A DNA stretch of 64,000 nt, from positions 2,294 to 66,293 of the forward strand of contig DISD01000031.1 in the NCBI GenBank assembly GCA_002435715.1, read 5' to 3'. Of the stretch, positions 26,206 to 35,710 are shown piece after piece. A program made the position numbers and the translations under genes. The DNA comes from Rhodospirillaceae bacterium UBA6219. GTDB taxonomy: Bacteria; Pseudomonadota; Alphaproteobacteria; Rhodospirillales; Magnetospirillaceae. Position 1 is the stretch's first letter, and every line of letters begins with the position of its first letter. The notes beneath the pieces were generated by a model, which worked only from the letters and a program-made list of their open reading frames with translations, did not search any database and was not told the origin of the DNA.

Positions 26206-27276
26206 ATGCGTTCTTCCCTGAAACGAGTTCTGGGTCTGACCCTGGGTGTCGCCGGCATGGTCGCCGCCACCTGCTCTGTGGCATTGTCCGCCGAAAAGAA
26301 GGATTTCAAGGTCGCCTGGTCCATCTATGCCGGCTGGATGCCGTGGGGCTATGCCGCTGATTCCGGTCTGATGAAGAAATGGGCCGACAAATACGGCATC
26401 AGCGTCGAGATCGTGCAGATCAACGATTACGTCGAATCCATCAACCAATACACCGCCGGCGCTTTCGACGGCTGCGTGATGACCAACATGGACGCGCTGA
26501 CCATTCCGGCAGCGGGCGGCGTCGACAGCACCTCGCTGATTTCCGGCGATTTCTCCAACGGCAATGACGGCATCGTGCTGAAAAAGGGCAAGACCGTCGC
26601 CGATCTGAAGGGCCAGAAGATCAATCTGGTGGAATTGTCGGTGTCCCATTACCTGCTGGCCCGGGCGCTCGACACCGTCAAGCTGAAGGAAAAGGACGTT
26701 TCCGTCGTCAACACGTCCGACGCCGACATCGTGTCGGTGTTCACCTCGTCGGCCGATTCCACCGCTGTGGTGACCTGGAATCCGCAGTTGGCCGAGGTCT
26801 CTGCCGTCAAGGGCGCCACCAAGGTGTTCGACAGCTCGAAGATCCCCGGCGAAATCATCGACCTGATGGTGGTCAATTCGGCGACGCTGGCCGACAACCC
26901 CAAGCTGGGCAAAGCTTTGGTCGGCGTCTGGTATGAAATGATGGCCAAGATGGAAGCCGGCGACGTGGGCATGCTGGAAGCCATGGCCAAGGCCTCGGGT
27001 ACCGATCTGGCCGGCTACAAGGCCCAGTTGGCCACCACCAAGATGTTCTATAAGCCCGCCGACGCGGTGGCCTTCACCACCTCGGCGCAATTGCCCAAGA
27101 CCATGGACATGGTGCGTACCTTCTCGTTCGAGCATGGTCTGCTGGGCGAGGGCGCCAAGACCAAGGACGCCGTCGGCATCGCCTTCCCCGGTGGCAAGAC
27201 CCTCGGCGATTCCAAGAACGTCAAGCTGCGTTTCGACGCCGAGTTCATGAAGCTGGCCGCTGACGGGAAGCTGTAA
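26206..27276 (+). CDS. ABC transporter periplasmic binding protein (guanidine operon)
   Basis: 356 residues with a signal peptide (to about residue 27, ALSAEKK). It belongs to the nitrate/taurine/NMT1-like binding-protein class: WSIYAGWMPWGYAADSG and the TAGAFDGCVMTNMDALT segment at the ligand cleft. As the first gene after the guanidine riboswitch it most likely binds guanidine or a guanidino compound, though direct proof needs ligand data. GAGGGG lies 6 bases before the ATG at 26206; an earlier in-frame ATG at 26167 lies in the leader. Two bases separate its stop from the permease gene. Confidence 0.9.
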   Translation: MRSSLKRVLGLTLGVAGMVAATCSVALSAEKKDFKVAWSIYAGWMPWGYAADSGLMKKWADKYGISVEIVQINDYVESINQYTAGAFDGCVMTNMDALTIPAAGGVDSTSLISGDFSNGNDGIVLKKGKTVADLKGQKINLVELSVSHYLLARALDTVKLKEKDVSVVNTSDADIVSVFTSSADSTAVVTWNPQLAEVSAVKGATKVFDSSKIPGEIIDLMVVNSATLADNPKLGKALVGVWYEMMAKMEAGDVGMLEAMAKASGTDLAGYKAQLATTKMFYKPADAVAFTTSAQLPKTMDMVRTFSFEHGLLGEGAKTKDAVGIAFPGGKTLGDSKNVKLRFDAEFMKLAADGKL

Positions 27277-27278
27277 GC

Positions 27279-28100
27279 ATGGGCCGCCGGATCATCAACC
27301 GGCGTCCCGGCAAAGGGGGCGCGCTGTTTTGGGGTGCGCTCCCCTTCCTGGCGGTGCTGGTGCTCTACGTGACCTTCTCGGCCCTGCGGCTGGCCGAGAA
27401 TCCCAATGACAAGTTGTTGCCGGCGTTTTCCACCATCGCCGACACACTGCATCGCCTTGCTTTTGTTCCCGACAGCCGCAGCGGCCAGGTGCTGCTGTGG
27501 GCCGACAGCGCCTCCAGCCTGACCCGGCTGGGTCTGGGCCTGCTGGTCTCCACCGCCATCGGTCTGGTGTTGGGCATCGGCACCGGTCTGATCCCTTATA
27601 TCCGGGCCGGTCTCAGCCCGTTCATCGCGGTTCTGTCGCTGATCCCGCCCATGGCGGTGCTGCCCATCTTGTTCATCGTCTTCGGTCTGGACGAATTGTC
27701 CAAGGTGGTGTTGATCGTCATCGGCATCGCGCCGTTCCTGGTCCGCGACATGGCCATGCGGGTGGAAGCCATCCCCAGTGAACTGGTCATCAAGGCCCAG
27801 ACCCTGGGGGCCAATACCTGGCAGATCGTCACCCGTCTGGTGCTGCCCAGCGTGTGGCCCAAATTGATGGATTCCCTGCGCCTGTCCTTAGGGCCGGCCT
27901 GGCTGTTCCTGATTTCCGCCGAAGCCATCGCCGCCCAAGACGGTCTGGGCTATCGCATCTTCCTGGTGCGGCGTTATCTGGCCATGGATGTCATCCTGCC
28001 TTATGTGGCCTGGATCACCCTGTTGGCCTTTTGCATGGATTGGGCGTTGCGTTACGCCAACCGCAGCCTGTGCCCCTGGCTGGAAAGGGGGGCGTCATGA
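27279..28100 (+). CDS. ABC transporter permease (guanidine operon)
   Basis: 273 residues, about six membrane helices, of the SsuC/TauC/NrtB permease family. The EAA-type loop interacting with the ATPase is IPSELVIKAQTLGANTWQIV (about residues 165-185). The protein sits between the binding protein and the ATPase genes, the last four bases overlapping the ATPase start. It forms the membrane channel for guanidine uptake by context. Confidence 0.92.
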   Translation: MGRRIINRRPGKGGALFWGALPFLAVLVLYVTFSALRLAENPNDKLLPAFSTIADTLHRLAFVPDSRSGQVLLWADSASSLTRLGLGLLVSTAIGLVLGIGTGLIPYIRAGLSPFIAVLSLIPPMAVLPILFIVFGLDELSKVVLIVIGIAPFLVRDMAMRVEAIPSELVIKAQTLGANTWQIVTRLVLPSVWPKLMDSLRLSLGPAWLFLISAEAIAAQDGLGYRIFLVRRYLAMDVILPYVAWITLLAFCMDWALRYANRSLCPWLERGAS

Positions 28101-28846
28101 GCCGCGTCACCGTAGACAATCTGTGGATGGAATATGGCGACCAAGTGGTCTTGGAGCGGGTCAACCTGGACATCCCGTCGGGTGAGTTCTGCGCCCTGGT
28201 CGGGCCGTCGGGCTGTGGCAAGACCACGTTTTTGCGGCTGTTGCTGTCCATGGAAGCGCCGACGCGCGGCACCATCCGCGTTGACGGCGAAAAACTGTCG
28301 CCGGAACCCGGTCCCGATCGCGGCGTGGTGTTCCAGCGTTATTCCGCCTATCCGCATCTGACCGTCGAAGAAAACGTCATCCTGGGGCTGGAATTCGCCC
28401 GCGCGCCGTTCTTCGGAAAATTGTGGGGCCGGGCCAAGCGTCAGGCCCAGGACGAAGTGGCGTCGGTCATCCATGCGGTCGGCCTGGATCATGCCCGCGC
28501 GAAGTATCCGGCGGAATTGTCGGGCGGCATGCAGCAGCGTCTGTCCATTGCCCAGGCACTGGTGCGCAAGCCCCGCATCCTCTTGATGGACGAACCCTTC
28601 GGCGCCCTGGATCCGGGGACCAAGGCGCAGATGCACGATCTGGTGCGCGATCTGTGGCGGGCCGAAAAAATGACGGTGTTCATGGTCACCCACGACATCA
28701 AGGAAGGCTTCGGCCTGGGCACCCGTGTGCTGGCCTTCGACAAGGTGCGCGTGGACCCGGACGAGCCCCAGGCCTATGGCGCCACCATCACGCTGAACCT
28801 GCCGTTGGAAGACAAGGCCGAACGGGCCCAAGTCGTCCAACTTTAA
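28097..28846 (+). CDS. ABC transporter ATP-binding protein (guanidine operon)
   Basis: 249 residues with Walker A GPSGCGKTT (about residue 38), Q-loop, signature LSGGMQQRLSIAQAL, Walker B ILLMDEPFGALDP and the switch His in VTHD. SsuB/TauB family energising subunit for the preceding permease. The ATG at 28097 overlaps the permease stop as ATGA. The open frame extends upstream to 27854 but only as a shadow of the permease. Confidence 0.94.
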   Translation: MSRVTVDNLWMEYGDQVVLERVNLDIPSGEFCALVGPSGCGKTTFLRLLLSMEAPTRGTIRVDGEKLSPEPGPDRGVVFQRYSAYPHLTVEENVILGLEFARAPFFGKLWGRAKRQAQDEVASVIHAVGLDHARAKYPAELSGGMQQRLSIAQALVRKPRILLMDEPFGALDPGTKAQMHDLVRDLWRAEKMTVFMVTHDIKEGFGLGTRVLAFDKVRVDPDEPQAYGATITLNLPLEDKAERAQVVQL

Positions 28847-28853
28847 CCCAACA

Positions 28854-28875
28854 CCTTCGGGGACGACCCCGAAGG
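28854..28875 (+). terminator. Intra-operon hairpin between transport and catabolic genes
   Basis: Perfect nine-pair stem CCTTCGGGG-acga-CCCCGAAGG starting 8 bases after the ATPase stop. No T-run follows, so full termination is unlikely. It could stabilise or cap the transporter mRNA, or cause partial read-through to the DUF1989 genes. Confidence 0.6.
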
Positions 28876-28919
28876 CTGCACGCCAAGCCGGGACGGCCCG
28901 GCACGACGGAGAAATCCGC

Positions 28920-29636
28920 ATGAGCGAGCTTTCGTACCAAGACACCCTGCCGGGTGGCAAACACTGGTCCTTCACCCTGCGTCGCGGCACCCAATTGCGG
29001 ATGACCGACGTGGAAGGCGGCGCCAATATGGGCATGGCCTTTTACAATCCGGGCAACCTGCTGGAACGCTATAACGCACCCGACACCTTGAAGTGCCAGC
29101 ACACCTTCAAGCTGACGCGCGGCAATTGCCTTTATTCCGACATGGGCCGTATCTTTTGTTCCATCACCGAAGACAGCGTCGGCTGGCACGACACCGTGTG
29201 CGGCAACACCACCAAGGACATGGTGGCCAAGCGCTGGGGGGTGAAGACCTATCAGGCGGCCCGCAACGAATGGTTCCTGAACGGTCATGATTCCTTTTTG
29301 GTGGAAGGCGGCAAATACGGCCTGGGCCGCCGCGATCTGGTCGCCAACGTCAACTGGTTCTCGAAGGTCGCCACCACCCCTGACGGCACCATGGTGTTCG
29401 ACCCCACCAATTCGCCCGCTGGCTCCAGCGTGACGCTTCGCTTCGAGATGGACACGTTGGTGCTGTTGCACACCTGTCCGCATCCGCTGAACCCCAGCCC
29501 CGATTACCCGAAGAAGCCGGTGACCTATCACATCAGTCAGGCCGCCCCTGTGACCGAGGACGATTTCTGTCGGAACTTCCGGCCGGAAAACCGCCGGGGT
29601 TTCGAAAACAACCGTCTTTACACGCTGTTCGGCTAA
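28920..29636 (+). CDS. Urea carboxylase-associated protein (DUF1989), likely carboxyguanidine deiminase subunit
   Basis: 238 residues, DUF1989 family, one of the two proteins commonly annotated as urea carboxylase-associated proteins 1 and 2. Visible family features: DVEGGANMGMAFYNPGNLLERYNAPDT in pieces (RYNAPDT), DSVGWHDTVCGN and HTCPHPLNPSP, which carry the conserved His and Cys residues of a metal-dependent site. Work on guanidine-using bacteria assigns such pairs to carboxyguanidine deiminase (CgdAB), which turns carboxyguanidine into allophanate and ammonia. Which of A or B this is cannot be told here. Spaced 13 bp from its partner gene. Confidence 0.87.
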   Translation: MSELSYQDTLPGGKHWSFTLRRGTQLRMTDVEGGANMGMAFYNPGNLLERYNAPDTLKCQHTFKLTRGNCLYSDMGRIFCSITEDSVGWHDTVCGNTTKDMVAKRWGVKTYQAARNEWFLNGHDSFLVEGGKYGLGRRDLVANVNWFSKVATTPDGTMVFDPTNSPAGSSVTLRFEMDTLVLLHTCPHPLNPSPDYPKKPVTYHISQAAPVTEDDFCRNFRPENRRGFENNRLYTLFG

Positions 29637-29649
29637 GGGGGGCGCCATC

Positions 29650-30294
29650 ATGTTGAAGGAAAGCACTTTGGCCGCCGAGACGGCCACTTATCGCGCCATT
29701 GTTCCCGCTGGGGATTACTGGCTTTACGAGGTGAAAAAGGGACAGACCTTCCGCATCGTCGATGTCGAGGGCAATCAGGCCGCCGACACCTTGTTTTATA
29801 ATGCGCGCGACCCGCACGAACGTTATTCGGCCACCGACACCATCCGGGCCCAGGGCAATGTCTATCTGGGGGTGGGCTCGGATTTGATGAGCCAGGACGG
29901 CCATGTGATGCTGACCATCACCGCCGACAATGTGGGCCGTCACGACACTTTGGGCGGCGCCTGCGCCACCGAATCCAACACCGTGCGTTATGCGCTGGAA
30001 AAGAAGACCATGCATGCCTGTCGGGATTCTTACCTCCTGGCCTTGGCCGAACACGACCATTGGGGCCTGACGAAACGCGACATCAGCCACAACATCAATT
30101 TCTTCATGAACGTGCCCATCACCCCCGAAGGCGGCTTGACCTTCGCCGATGGGGTGTCGGGCCCGGGCAAATATGTGGAAATGGTCGCCCAGATGGATGT
30201 GCTGGTGCTGATCTCCAACTGTCCGCAGCTGAACAATCCCTGTAACGCCTATAACCCGACCCCCATCGAAGTGCTGGTGTGGGAGGCGCAATGA
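29650..30294 (+). CDS. Urea carboxylase-associated protein (DUF1989), second subunit of carboxyguanidine deiminase
   Basis: 214 residues, homologous to the preceding protein (shared pattern IVDVEGNQAADTLFYNARDP, RYSATDT, VGRHDTLGGAC, NCPQLNNPCNAYNPTP). The two would form a heteromer acting after the carboxylase. Conserved Cys and His residues are kept in the HDTLGGAC and NCPQ motifs. GGAGG precedes the carboxylase start within its last codons, and its stop overlaps that gene's ATG as ATGA, so expression of the three catabolic genes is coupled. Confidence 0.88.
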   Translation: MLKESTLAAETATYRAIVPAGDYWLYEVKKGQTFRIVDVEGNQAADTLFYNARDPHERYSATDTIRAQGNVYLGVGSDLMSQDGHVMLTITADNVGRHDTLGGACATESNTVRYALEKKTMHACRDSYLLALAEHDHWGLTKRDISHNINFFMNVPITPEGGLTFADGVSGPGKYVEMVAQMDVLVLISNCPQLNNPCNAYNPTPIEVLVWEAQ

Positions 30295-33200
30295 TGTTCA
30301 CCAAAATCCTGATCGCCAATCGCGGCGCCATCGCCTGCCGGGTCATCCGCACGCTTCGCCAGATGGGGATCAAAAGCGTCGCCGTCTATTCCGAAGCCGA
30401 CCGTCATTCCTTGCACGTGTCCCTGGCCGACGAAGCCTTTTGCGTCGGCCCGGCCCCGGCGGCGCAAAGCTATCTGCAGGCCGACACCATCTTGGCGGTC
30501 GCCAAGAGCTGCGGCGCCCAGGCCATTCACCCCGGCTATGGCTTTCTGTCGGAAAACCCCGATTTCGCCGAAGCCTGCGCCGCCGCCGGCATCACCTTTA
30601 TCGGTCCCTGGCCCGAACATATGCGGGCCTTTGGCTTGAAGCACACGGCGCGTGATCTGGCGCAAAAGGCCGGTGTGCCCTTGGCGCCCGGTTCGGGCCT
30701 GCTGAACGACGCCGCCCACGCTTTGGCCGAAGCCAAGCGCATCGGTTTTCCGGTGATGCTGAAAAGCACCGCCGGCGGTGGCGGTATCGGTTTGTCGCTG
30801 TGTCGCAGCGCCGAAGAACTGGAACCGCTGTTCGAGAAAGTGCAGCGCCTGGCCCGCAACAACTTCAAGGATGCGGGGCTGTTCTTGGAAAAATACGTGG
30901 AACGCGGCCGTCATATCGAGGTGCAGATTTTCGGCGACGGCAAGGGCAAGGTGGTGGCGCTCGGCGAGCGTGATTGCTCGGCCCAGCGCCGCAATCAGAA
31001 GGTGGTCGAAGAGACGCCAGCGCCGGGTATCCCCGCCGAACTGCGTCACAAGCTGTGCGACACCGCCACCAAGTTGGGTTCGGCGGTTGCTTACGCCAAT
31101 GCCGGCACGGTGGAGTTTTTGTACGACACCGATTCGGGCGCGTTCTATTTCCTGGAAGTGAACACCCGTTTGCAGGTGGAGCACGGCGTGACCGAACAGG
31201 TCACCGGCATCGATCTGGTGGAATGGATGGTGCGTCAGGCGGCGGGCGAAGCCCTGCCCTTGGCCGACCATGCCGAACGAGCACGCGGCGCCTCGATCCA
31301 GGTGCGTTTGTACGCCGAAGACCCGGGCCGCGATTTCCGCCCGTCATCGGGGCTGTTGACCCAGGTGGACTGGCCCGAAGGTGCCCGTATCGAAACTTGG
31401 GTCGAGGCCGGTCTTGAGGTCTCGCCATTTTACGACCCGATGATCGCCAAGATCATCGTCACCGGTTCTGATCGTGCCGATGCCTTGGCCAAGATGGGCA
31501 AGGCTTTGGCCGAAACCCACATCGCCGGCATCGAAACCAATCTGGATTACCTGAAGGCCCTGGTGACCTCGCCGGTCTTCGCCCAAGGTGCGGTCACCAC
31601 CCGGACGCTGGAAAGCTTCGTCCACCACGCCGCCACCGTGGAAGTGCTGGCGGTGGGGACGCAAACCACCATCCAGGATTATCCTGGTCGTGTCGGCTAT
31701 TGGGATGTCGGCGTGCCGCCATCCGGCCCCATGGACAGCTTGTCCTTCCGTCTGGCCAACCACGCCTTGGGCAACCCCGAAGGGGCTTCGGCGCTGGAAC
31801 TGACGGTGTCGGGGCCGACTTTGCGCTTCAACGCGCCCACCATCATCTGCCTGATGGGCGCCGAAATGGCTGCGTCCCTGGACGGGCAGACCATCAATTA
31901 CGGTGTGCCGGTCGCCGTCGCCGCCGGTCAGGTGCTGCGCATGGGGGCGGTGTCGGGGGCGGGCTGTCGGGCCTATCTGGCGGTGGCGGGGGGCTTCGAT
32001 GTGCCCGATTACCTGGGGTCGAAATCCACCTTCACCCTGGGCAAGTTCGGCGGCCATGGCGGCCGCGCCTTGGCGGTGGGCGATGTGCTGCATGTGGGCC
32101 AGGCCCCGGCCAATACGCCCGTGCGGGCGGTGCCCGATGCCTTGATGCCCGATATCGGTCACGAATGGCAGATCGGTGTGCTGTACGGTCCGCACGGGGC
32201 GCCCGATTTCTTCACCCCCGAAGACATCGCCACCTTCTTCGATGCCACCTGGGAAGTGCATTACAATTCCAACCGCACCGGCGTGCGCCTGGTCGGCCCC
32301 AAGCCGAAATGGGCGCGCAAAGATGGTGGCGAAGCCGGCTTGCACCCCAGTAACATCCACGACAATGCCTATGCCATCGGCGCGGTGGATTTCACCGGTG
32401 ACATGCCGGTGATCCTGGGCCCCGACGGGCCAAGCTTGGGGGGATTCGTCTGCCCGGTGACCATCGTCGCCGCCGAGCTTTGGAAGCTTGGCCAGTTGCG
32501 CCCCGGCGACCGGGTGCGTTTCGTCCGTCTGGACCCGGCCCAGGCGGCGCGCATGGAAGCCCGCCAACTGGCGGAAATCGAAAGTTTTGCCCCCGTCGAT
32601 GAAAAGGCCCTGGCCCTGCCCGCCGATTGCGGCATCGACGACGCCGTGGTGGGAGAAATCGCGGCCAAGGGCGAACGCCCGCGCGTGGTCTATCGCCGGG
32701 CTGGCGACAAGTACTTGTTGGTGGAATATGGGCCCTTGGTGCTGGACCTGGAACTGCGCTTCCGCGTCCATGTCTTGATGCAGGCAGTGCAGGCCATGAA
32801 GCTGGCTGGCATCTTGGACCTGACACCGGGCATCCGTTCGCTTCAGATCCATTACGACAGCCGGGTGCTGCCCTTGGGGGAATTGCTGGAGCGGCTGCGC
32901 CGGGCGGAAGCCGCCCTTCCCAACAACGACCAGATCGAGGTGCCGTCACGCATCGTCCATCTGCCGTTGTCCTGGGATGATGAAGCCACCCAATTGGCCA
33001 TCCGCAAATACATGCAATCGGTGCGTTCTGATGCGCCCTGGTGCCCGTCCAATATCGAGTTCATCCGCCGCATCAACGGATTGGACAGCGTGGACGACGT
33101 CAAACGCATCGTCTTCGACGCCTCTTATCTGGTGCTGGGCTTGGGTGACGTCTATCTGGGGGCGCCGGTGGCGACGCCCATGGACCCGCGCCATCGGCTG

Positions 33201-33905
33201 GTCACCACCAAATACAACCCGGCGCGGACCTGGACGCCGGAAAACGCCGTCGGCATCGGCGGTGCCTATCTGTGCGTCTATGGCATGGAAGGCCCCGGCG
33301 GTTACCAATTCGTCGGCCGCACCTGTCAGGTGTGGAACACCCACAAACAGACGGCCGAATTCCAGGCCGGCAAGCCGTGGCTGCTGCGTTTCTTCGACCA
33401 GATCCGCTTCACCCCGGTTTCCGCCGAGGAGCTTTTGGCATTTCGCGAAAACTTCCCGCGCGGCAAGGCCAACCTGAAGATCGAGGAAACCACCTTCAAA
33501 CTGTCCGATTACCGTCGCTTCCTGACCGAGAACGCTCTGGCCATGGCGTCCTTCAAGGCCCGCCAACAACAGGCCTTTGACGAAGAACGGGCGCGGTGGG
33601 AGGCATCGGGGCAGATCGGCTATGGCGCCGATATGCCCGAAACCATGGACGAGGATTGCGACGATTCAGTGCCGGCGGGTGCCACTGCCGCCCATGCCCC
33701 GGTGCCGGGCAGCGTGTGGAAGATCGCCGTCGAAGCCGGTCAAAGCGTCAAGGAAGGCGACACCTTGATCGTGGTGGAAAGCATGAAGATGGAAATCCCG
33801 GTCACCGCCCCGATCTCGGGGGTGATCACCCAATTGCGTTGCGCCGAAGGCCGCGCCGTTTCCCTGGGCCAAGTGCTGGCCGTCATCGCACCGGAGGCCG
33901 CATGA
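30291..33905 (+). CDS. Biotin-dependent guanidine/urea carboxylase
   Basis: 1204 residues. Biotin carboxylase domain (about 1-450: KILIANRGAIACRVIRT, HPGYGFLSEN, ATP-grasp Gly-rich loop STAGGGGIGLS, EVNTRLQVEHGVTE), then the carboxyltransferase part made of AHS2- and AHS1-like domains (about 460-1040, TTIQDYPGRVGYWDVGVPPSGPMD region near 465), and a C-terminal biotinyl domain with ESMKMEI (biotinyl Lys about 1165). Proteins of this architecture carboxylate urea or guanidine with ATP and bicarbonate. The upstream guanidine riboswitch and DUF1989 genes point to guanidine as the true substrate, giving carboxyguanidine; a urease-like role on urea is less likely. Starts at 30291 or 30294. Confidence 0.93.
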   Translation: MMFTKILIANRGAIACRVIRTLRQMGIKSVAVYSEADRHSLHVSLADEAFCVGPAPAAQSYLQADTILAVAKSCGAQAIHPGYGFLSENPDFAEACAAAGITFIGPWPEHMRAFGLKHTARDLAQKAGVPLAPGSGLLNDAAHALAEAKRIGFPVMLKSTAGGGGIGLSLCRSAEELEPLFEKVQRLARNNFKDAGLFLEKYVERGRHIEVQIFGDGKGKVVALGERDCSAQRRNQKVVEETPAPGIPAELRHKLCDTATKLGSAVAYANAGTVEFLYDTDSGAFYFLEVNTRLQVEHGVTEQVTGIDLVEWMVRQAAGEALPLADHAERARGASIQVRLYAEDPGRDFRPSSGLLTQVDWPEGARIETWVEAGLEVSPFYDPMIAKIIVTGSDRADALAKMGKALAETHIAGIETNLDYLKALVTSPVFAQGAVTTRTLESFVHHAATVEVLAVGTQTTIQDYPGRVGYWDVGVPPSGPMDSLSFRLANHALGNPEGASALELTVSGPTLRFNAPTIICLMGAEMAASLDGQTINYGVPVAVAAGQVLRMGAVSGAGCRAYLAVAGGFDVPDYLGSKSTFTLGKFGGHGGRALAVGDVLHVGQAPANTPVRAVPDALMPDIGHEWQIGVLYGPHGAPDFFTPEDIATFFDATWEVHYNSNRTGVRLVGPKPKWARKDGGEAGLHPSNIHDNAYAIGAVDFTGDMPVILGPDGPSLGGFVCPVTIVAAELWKLGQLRPGDRVRFVRLDPAQAARMEARQLAEIESFAPVDEKALALPADCGIDDAVVGEIAAKGERPRVVYRRAGDKYLLVEYGPLVLDLELRFRVHVLMQAVQAMKLAGILDLTPGIRSLQIHYDSRVLPLGELLERLRRAEAALPNNDQIEVPSRIVHLPLSWDDEATQLAIRKYMQSVRSDAPWCPSNIEFIRRINGLDSVDDVKRIVFDASYLVLGLGDVYLGAPVATPMDPRHRLVTTKYNPARTWTPENAVGIGGAYLCVYGMEGPGGYQFVGRTCQVWNTHKQTAEFQAGKPWLLRFFDQIRFTPVSAEELLAFRENFPRGKANLKIEETTFKLSDYRRFLTENALAMASFKARQQQAFDEERARWEASGQIGYGADMPETMDEDCDDSVPAGATAAHAPVPGSVWKIAVEAGQSVKEGDTLIVVESMKMEIPVTAPISGVITQLRCAEGRAVSLGQVLAVIAPEAA

Positions 33906-35680
33906 TGATCGCGCTTGATATCGCCAGCCTGAAGGCCGGTTACGACAATGGCACCCTGACCCCCCAGGCGGTGCTGGAAGAAATCTATGCCCGGATCGCC
34001 GAACGTGGTGAACGCCCGGTGTGGATTTCCCTGGTGCCCAAGGAAACAGCCCTGGCCAAATTGGCCGCCGCCCCCAAGGGTTCGCTGTGGGGCATCCCCT
34101 TCGCGGTCAAGGACAATATCGACGTCGCCGGCATGCCCACCACCGCCGGCTGCCCGGATTTCGCCTATAAGGCGACGCGATCCGCCACAGTGGTGGAATT
34201 GCTGGAAGCCCAAGGCGCCATCCTGGTCGGCAAGACCAATCTGGACCAGTTCGCCACCGGTCTGGTGGGGGTGCGCTCGCCCTATGGCATCTGTTCGTCG
34301 GTGTTTTCCGTCGATCATGTGTCGGGGGGCTCGTCGTCCGGGTCTGGCGTCGCGGTGGCCGCCGGTCTGGTGTCGTTTTCCCTGGGTACCGATACGGCGG
34401 GGTCGGGGCGGGTGCCCGCCGCCTTCAACAACATCGTCGGCCTCAAGCCCAGCAAGGGGCTGATCAGCAATCGCGGTCTGGTGCCAGCCTGCCGCAGCTT
34501 GGACTGTATTTCCATCTTCGCCGGCACCTGTGCCGATGCGCTGGCCGTGTTGGCGGTGGCGGGAAGCTATGATGCCGAAGACGGCTTCAGCCGCGCCGCC
34601 CCCGCCGCCGCTGTGGCCACCGCCTGGCCCAAAGGTTTCCGTTTCGGCGTGCCCAAGGGCGAGTTGGAATTCTTCGGCGACACCCAGGCGCGGGACTTGT
34701 ATCTGGCGGCGGTCGAGCGTCTGCAAGGATTGGGCGGCACCAAGGTGGACATCGACTTCACCGCCTTTGCCCAATGCGCCCAGCTGTTGTATTCCGGGCC
34801 TTGGGTGGCCGAACGTCTGGCCGCCATCCAGGATTTCGCCCGTGAAAAGCCCGGTTCCATCCACGAGGTGGTGCGCGGCATCATCGTGGGGGCGGACACC
34901 ATCTCGGCGGTGTCGGCCTTCGACGGTTTCTACAAGCTGGCCGATCTGACCCGCGCCGCCGAAGCCCAATGGGCCAAGATGGATGTGATGCTGCTGCCCA
35001 CCACCGGGACCACCTATCGCATCGACGAGGTTTTGGCCGATCCGGTGAAGCTCAACAGCAATCTTGGCACCTATACCAACTTCGTCAACCTGATGGATTT
35101 GTGCGGCACTGCCATTCCCGCCGGTTTCCGCGACAACGGCCTGCCCTTTGGCGTGACTTTGCTGGGCCGTGCCTTCCAGGACGGGGCGGTGGCTTCCCTG
35201 GCCGACCGCCTGCATCGCAGCCTGGACGATGCCACCATCGGCGGTACCGGCCAGCGGCTTGAGCAAACGCTGGAAATCCAGATCAAGCCCCAGCCGAACC
35301 GGGCGCTGGTGGCGGTGGTCGGTGCCCATCTGGCCGGTCAGCCGCTGCACGGCCAGTTGCAGGACCGCAATGCCCGGCTGGTGGGCACGACGCGCACCGC
35401 CCCCGGTTACAGTTTCTATGCGCTGGACACCCAGCCGGCCAAACCCGGTCTGGTCTATGACGGCCAGGGTGTGGGCGGCATCGAAGTGGAAATCTACGAG
35501 CTGGATTTCGAGGCTTTTGGCAGTTTCGTCGCCCTGATCCCACCGCCCTTGGGCATCGGCAGCCTGAAACTGGCGGACGGGTCTTGGGTCCAGGGCTTCA
35601 CCTGCGAAGCCCATGCCGTCAAAGGGGCGCGTGACATCACGGCTTTTGGTGGCTGGCGGGCCTATCTGGCGAAAGGCTGA
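33902..35680 (+). CDS. atzF: Allophanate hydrolase
   Basis: 592 residues. Amidase-signature domain (about 1-440) with the Ser-cisSer-Lys triad: Lys in FAVKDNIDVAG (about 67), cis-Ser in GGSSSGSGVAVAAG and nucleophile Ser in GTDTAGSGRVPAA. A C-terminal domain (about 450-590, ALDTQPAKPGLVYD to WRAYLAKG) is typical of full-length AtzF/DUR1-type enzymes. It hydrolyses allophanate to ammonia and CO2, completing guanidine breakdown. ATGA overlap with the carboxylase stop. Last gene of the operon, followed by a hairpin. Confidence 0.94.
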   Translation: MMIALDIASLKAGYDNGTLTPQAVLEEIYARIAERGERPVWISLVPKETALAKLAAAPKGSLWGIPFAVKDNIDVAGMPTTAGCPDFAYKATRSATVVELLEAQGAILVGKTNLDQFATGLVGVRSPYGICSSVFSVDHVSGGSSSGSGVAVAAGLVSFSLGTDTAGSGRVPAAFNNIVGLKPSKGLISNRGLVPACRSLDCISIFAGTCADALAVLAVAGSYDAEDGFSRAAPAAAVATAWPKGFRFGVPKGELEFFGDTQARDLYLAAVERLQGLGGTKVDIDFTAFAQCAQLLYSGPWVAERLAAIQDFAREKPGSIHEVVRGIIVGADTISAVSAFDGFYKLADLTRAAEAQWAKMDVMLLPTTGTTYRIDEVLADPVKLNSNLGTYTNFVNLMDLCGTAIPAGFRDNGLPFGVTLLGRAFQDGAVASLADRLHRSLDDATIGGTGQRLEQTLEIQIKPQPNRALVAVVGAHLAGQPLHGQLQDRNARLVGTTRTAPGYSFYALDTQPAKPGLVYDGQGVGGIEVEIYELDFEAFGSFVALIPPPLGIGSLKLADGSWVQGFTCEAHAVKGARDITAFGGWRAYLAKG

Positions 35681-35687
35681 TGAAGAA

Positions 35688-35708
35688 AGGGGGGCGAAAT
35701 GCCCCCCT
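35688..35708. terminator. Bidirectional hairpin between guanidine operon and flgE
   Basis: Eight-pair stem AGGGGGGC-gaaat-GCCCCCCT between two convergent operons. On the minus strand TTTCTTC follows, so it suits the flgE transcript best, but it can end both. Confidence 0.72.
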
Positions 35709-35710
35709 GA

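Noticed and set aside
26206..28846. Reading the ABC importer as a taurine or nitrate transporter
   Set aside because: Family membership alone would allow it, but the guanidine riboswitch and downstream enzymes point to guanidine or a close relative.
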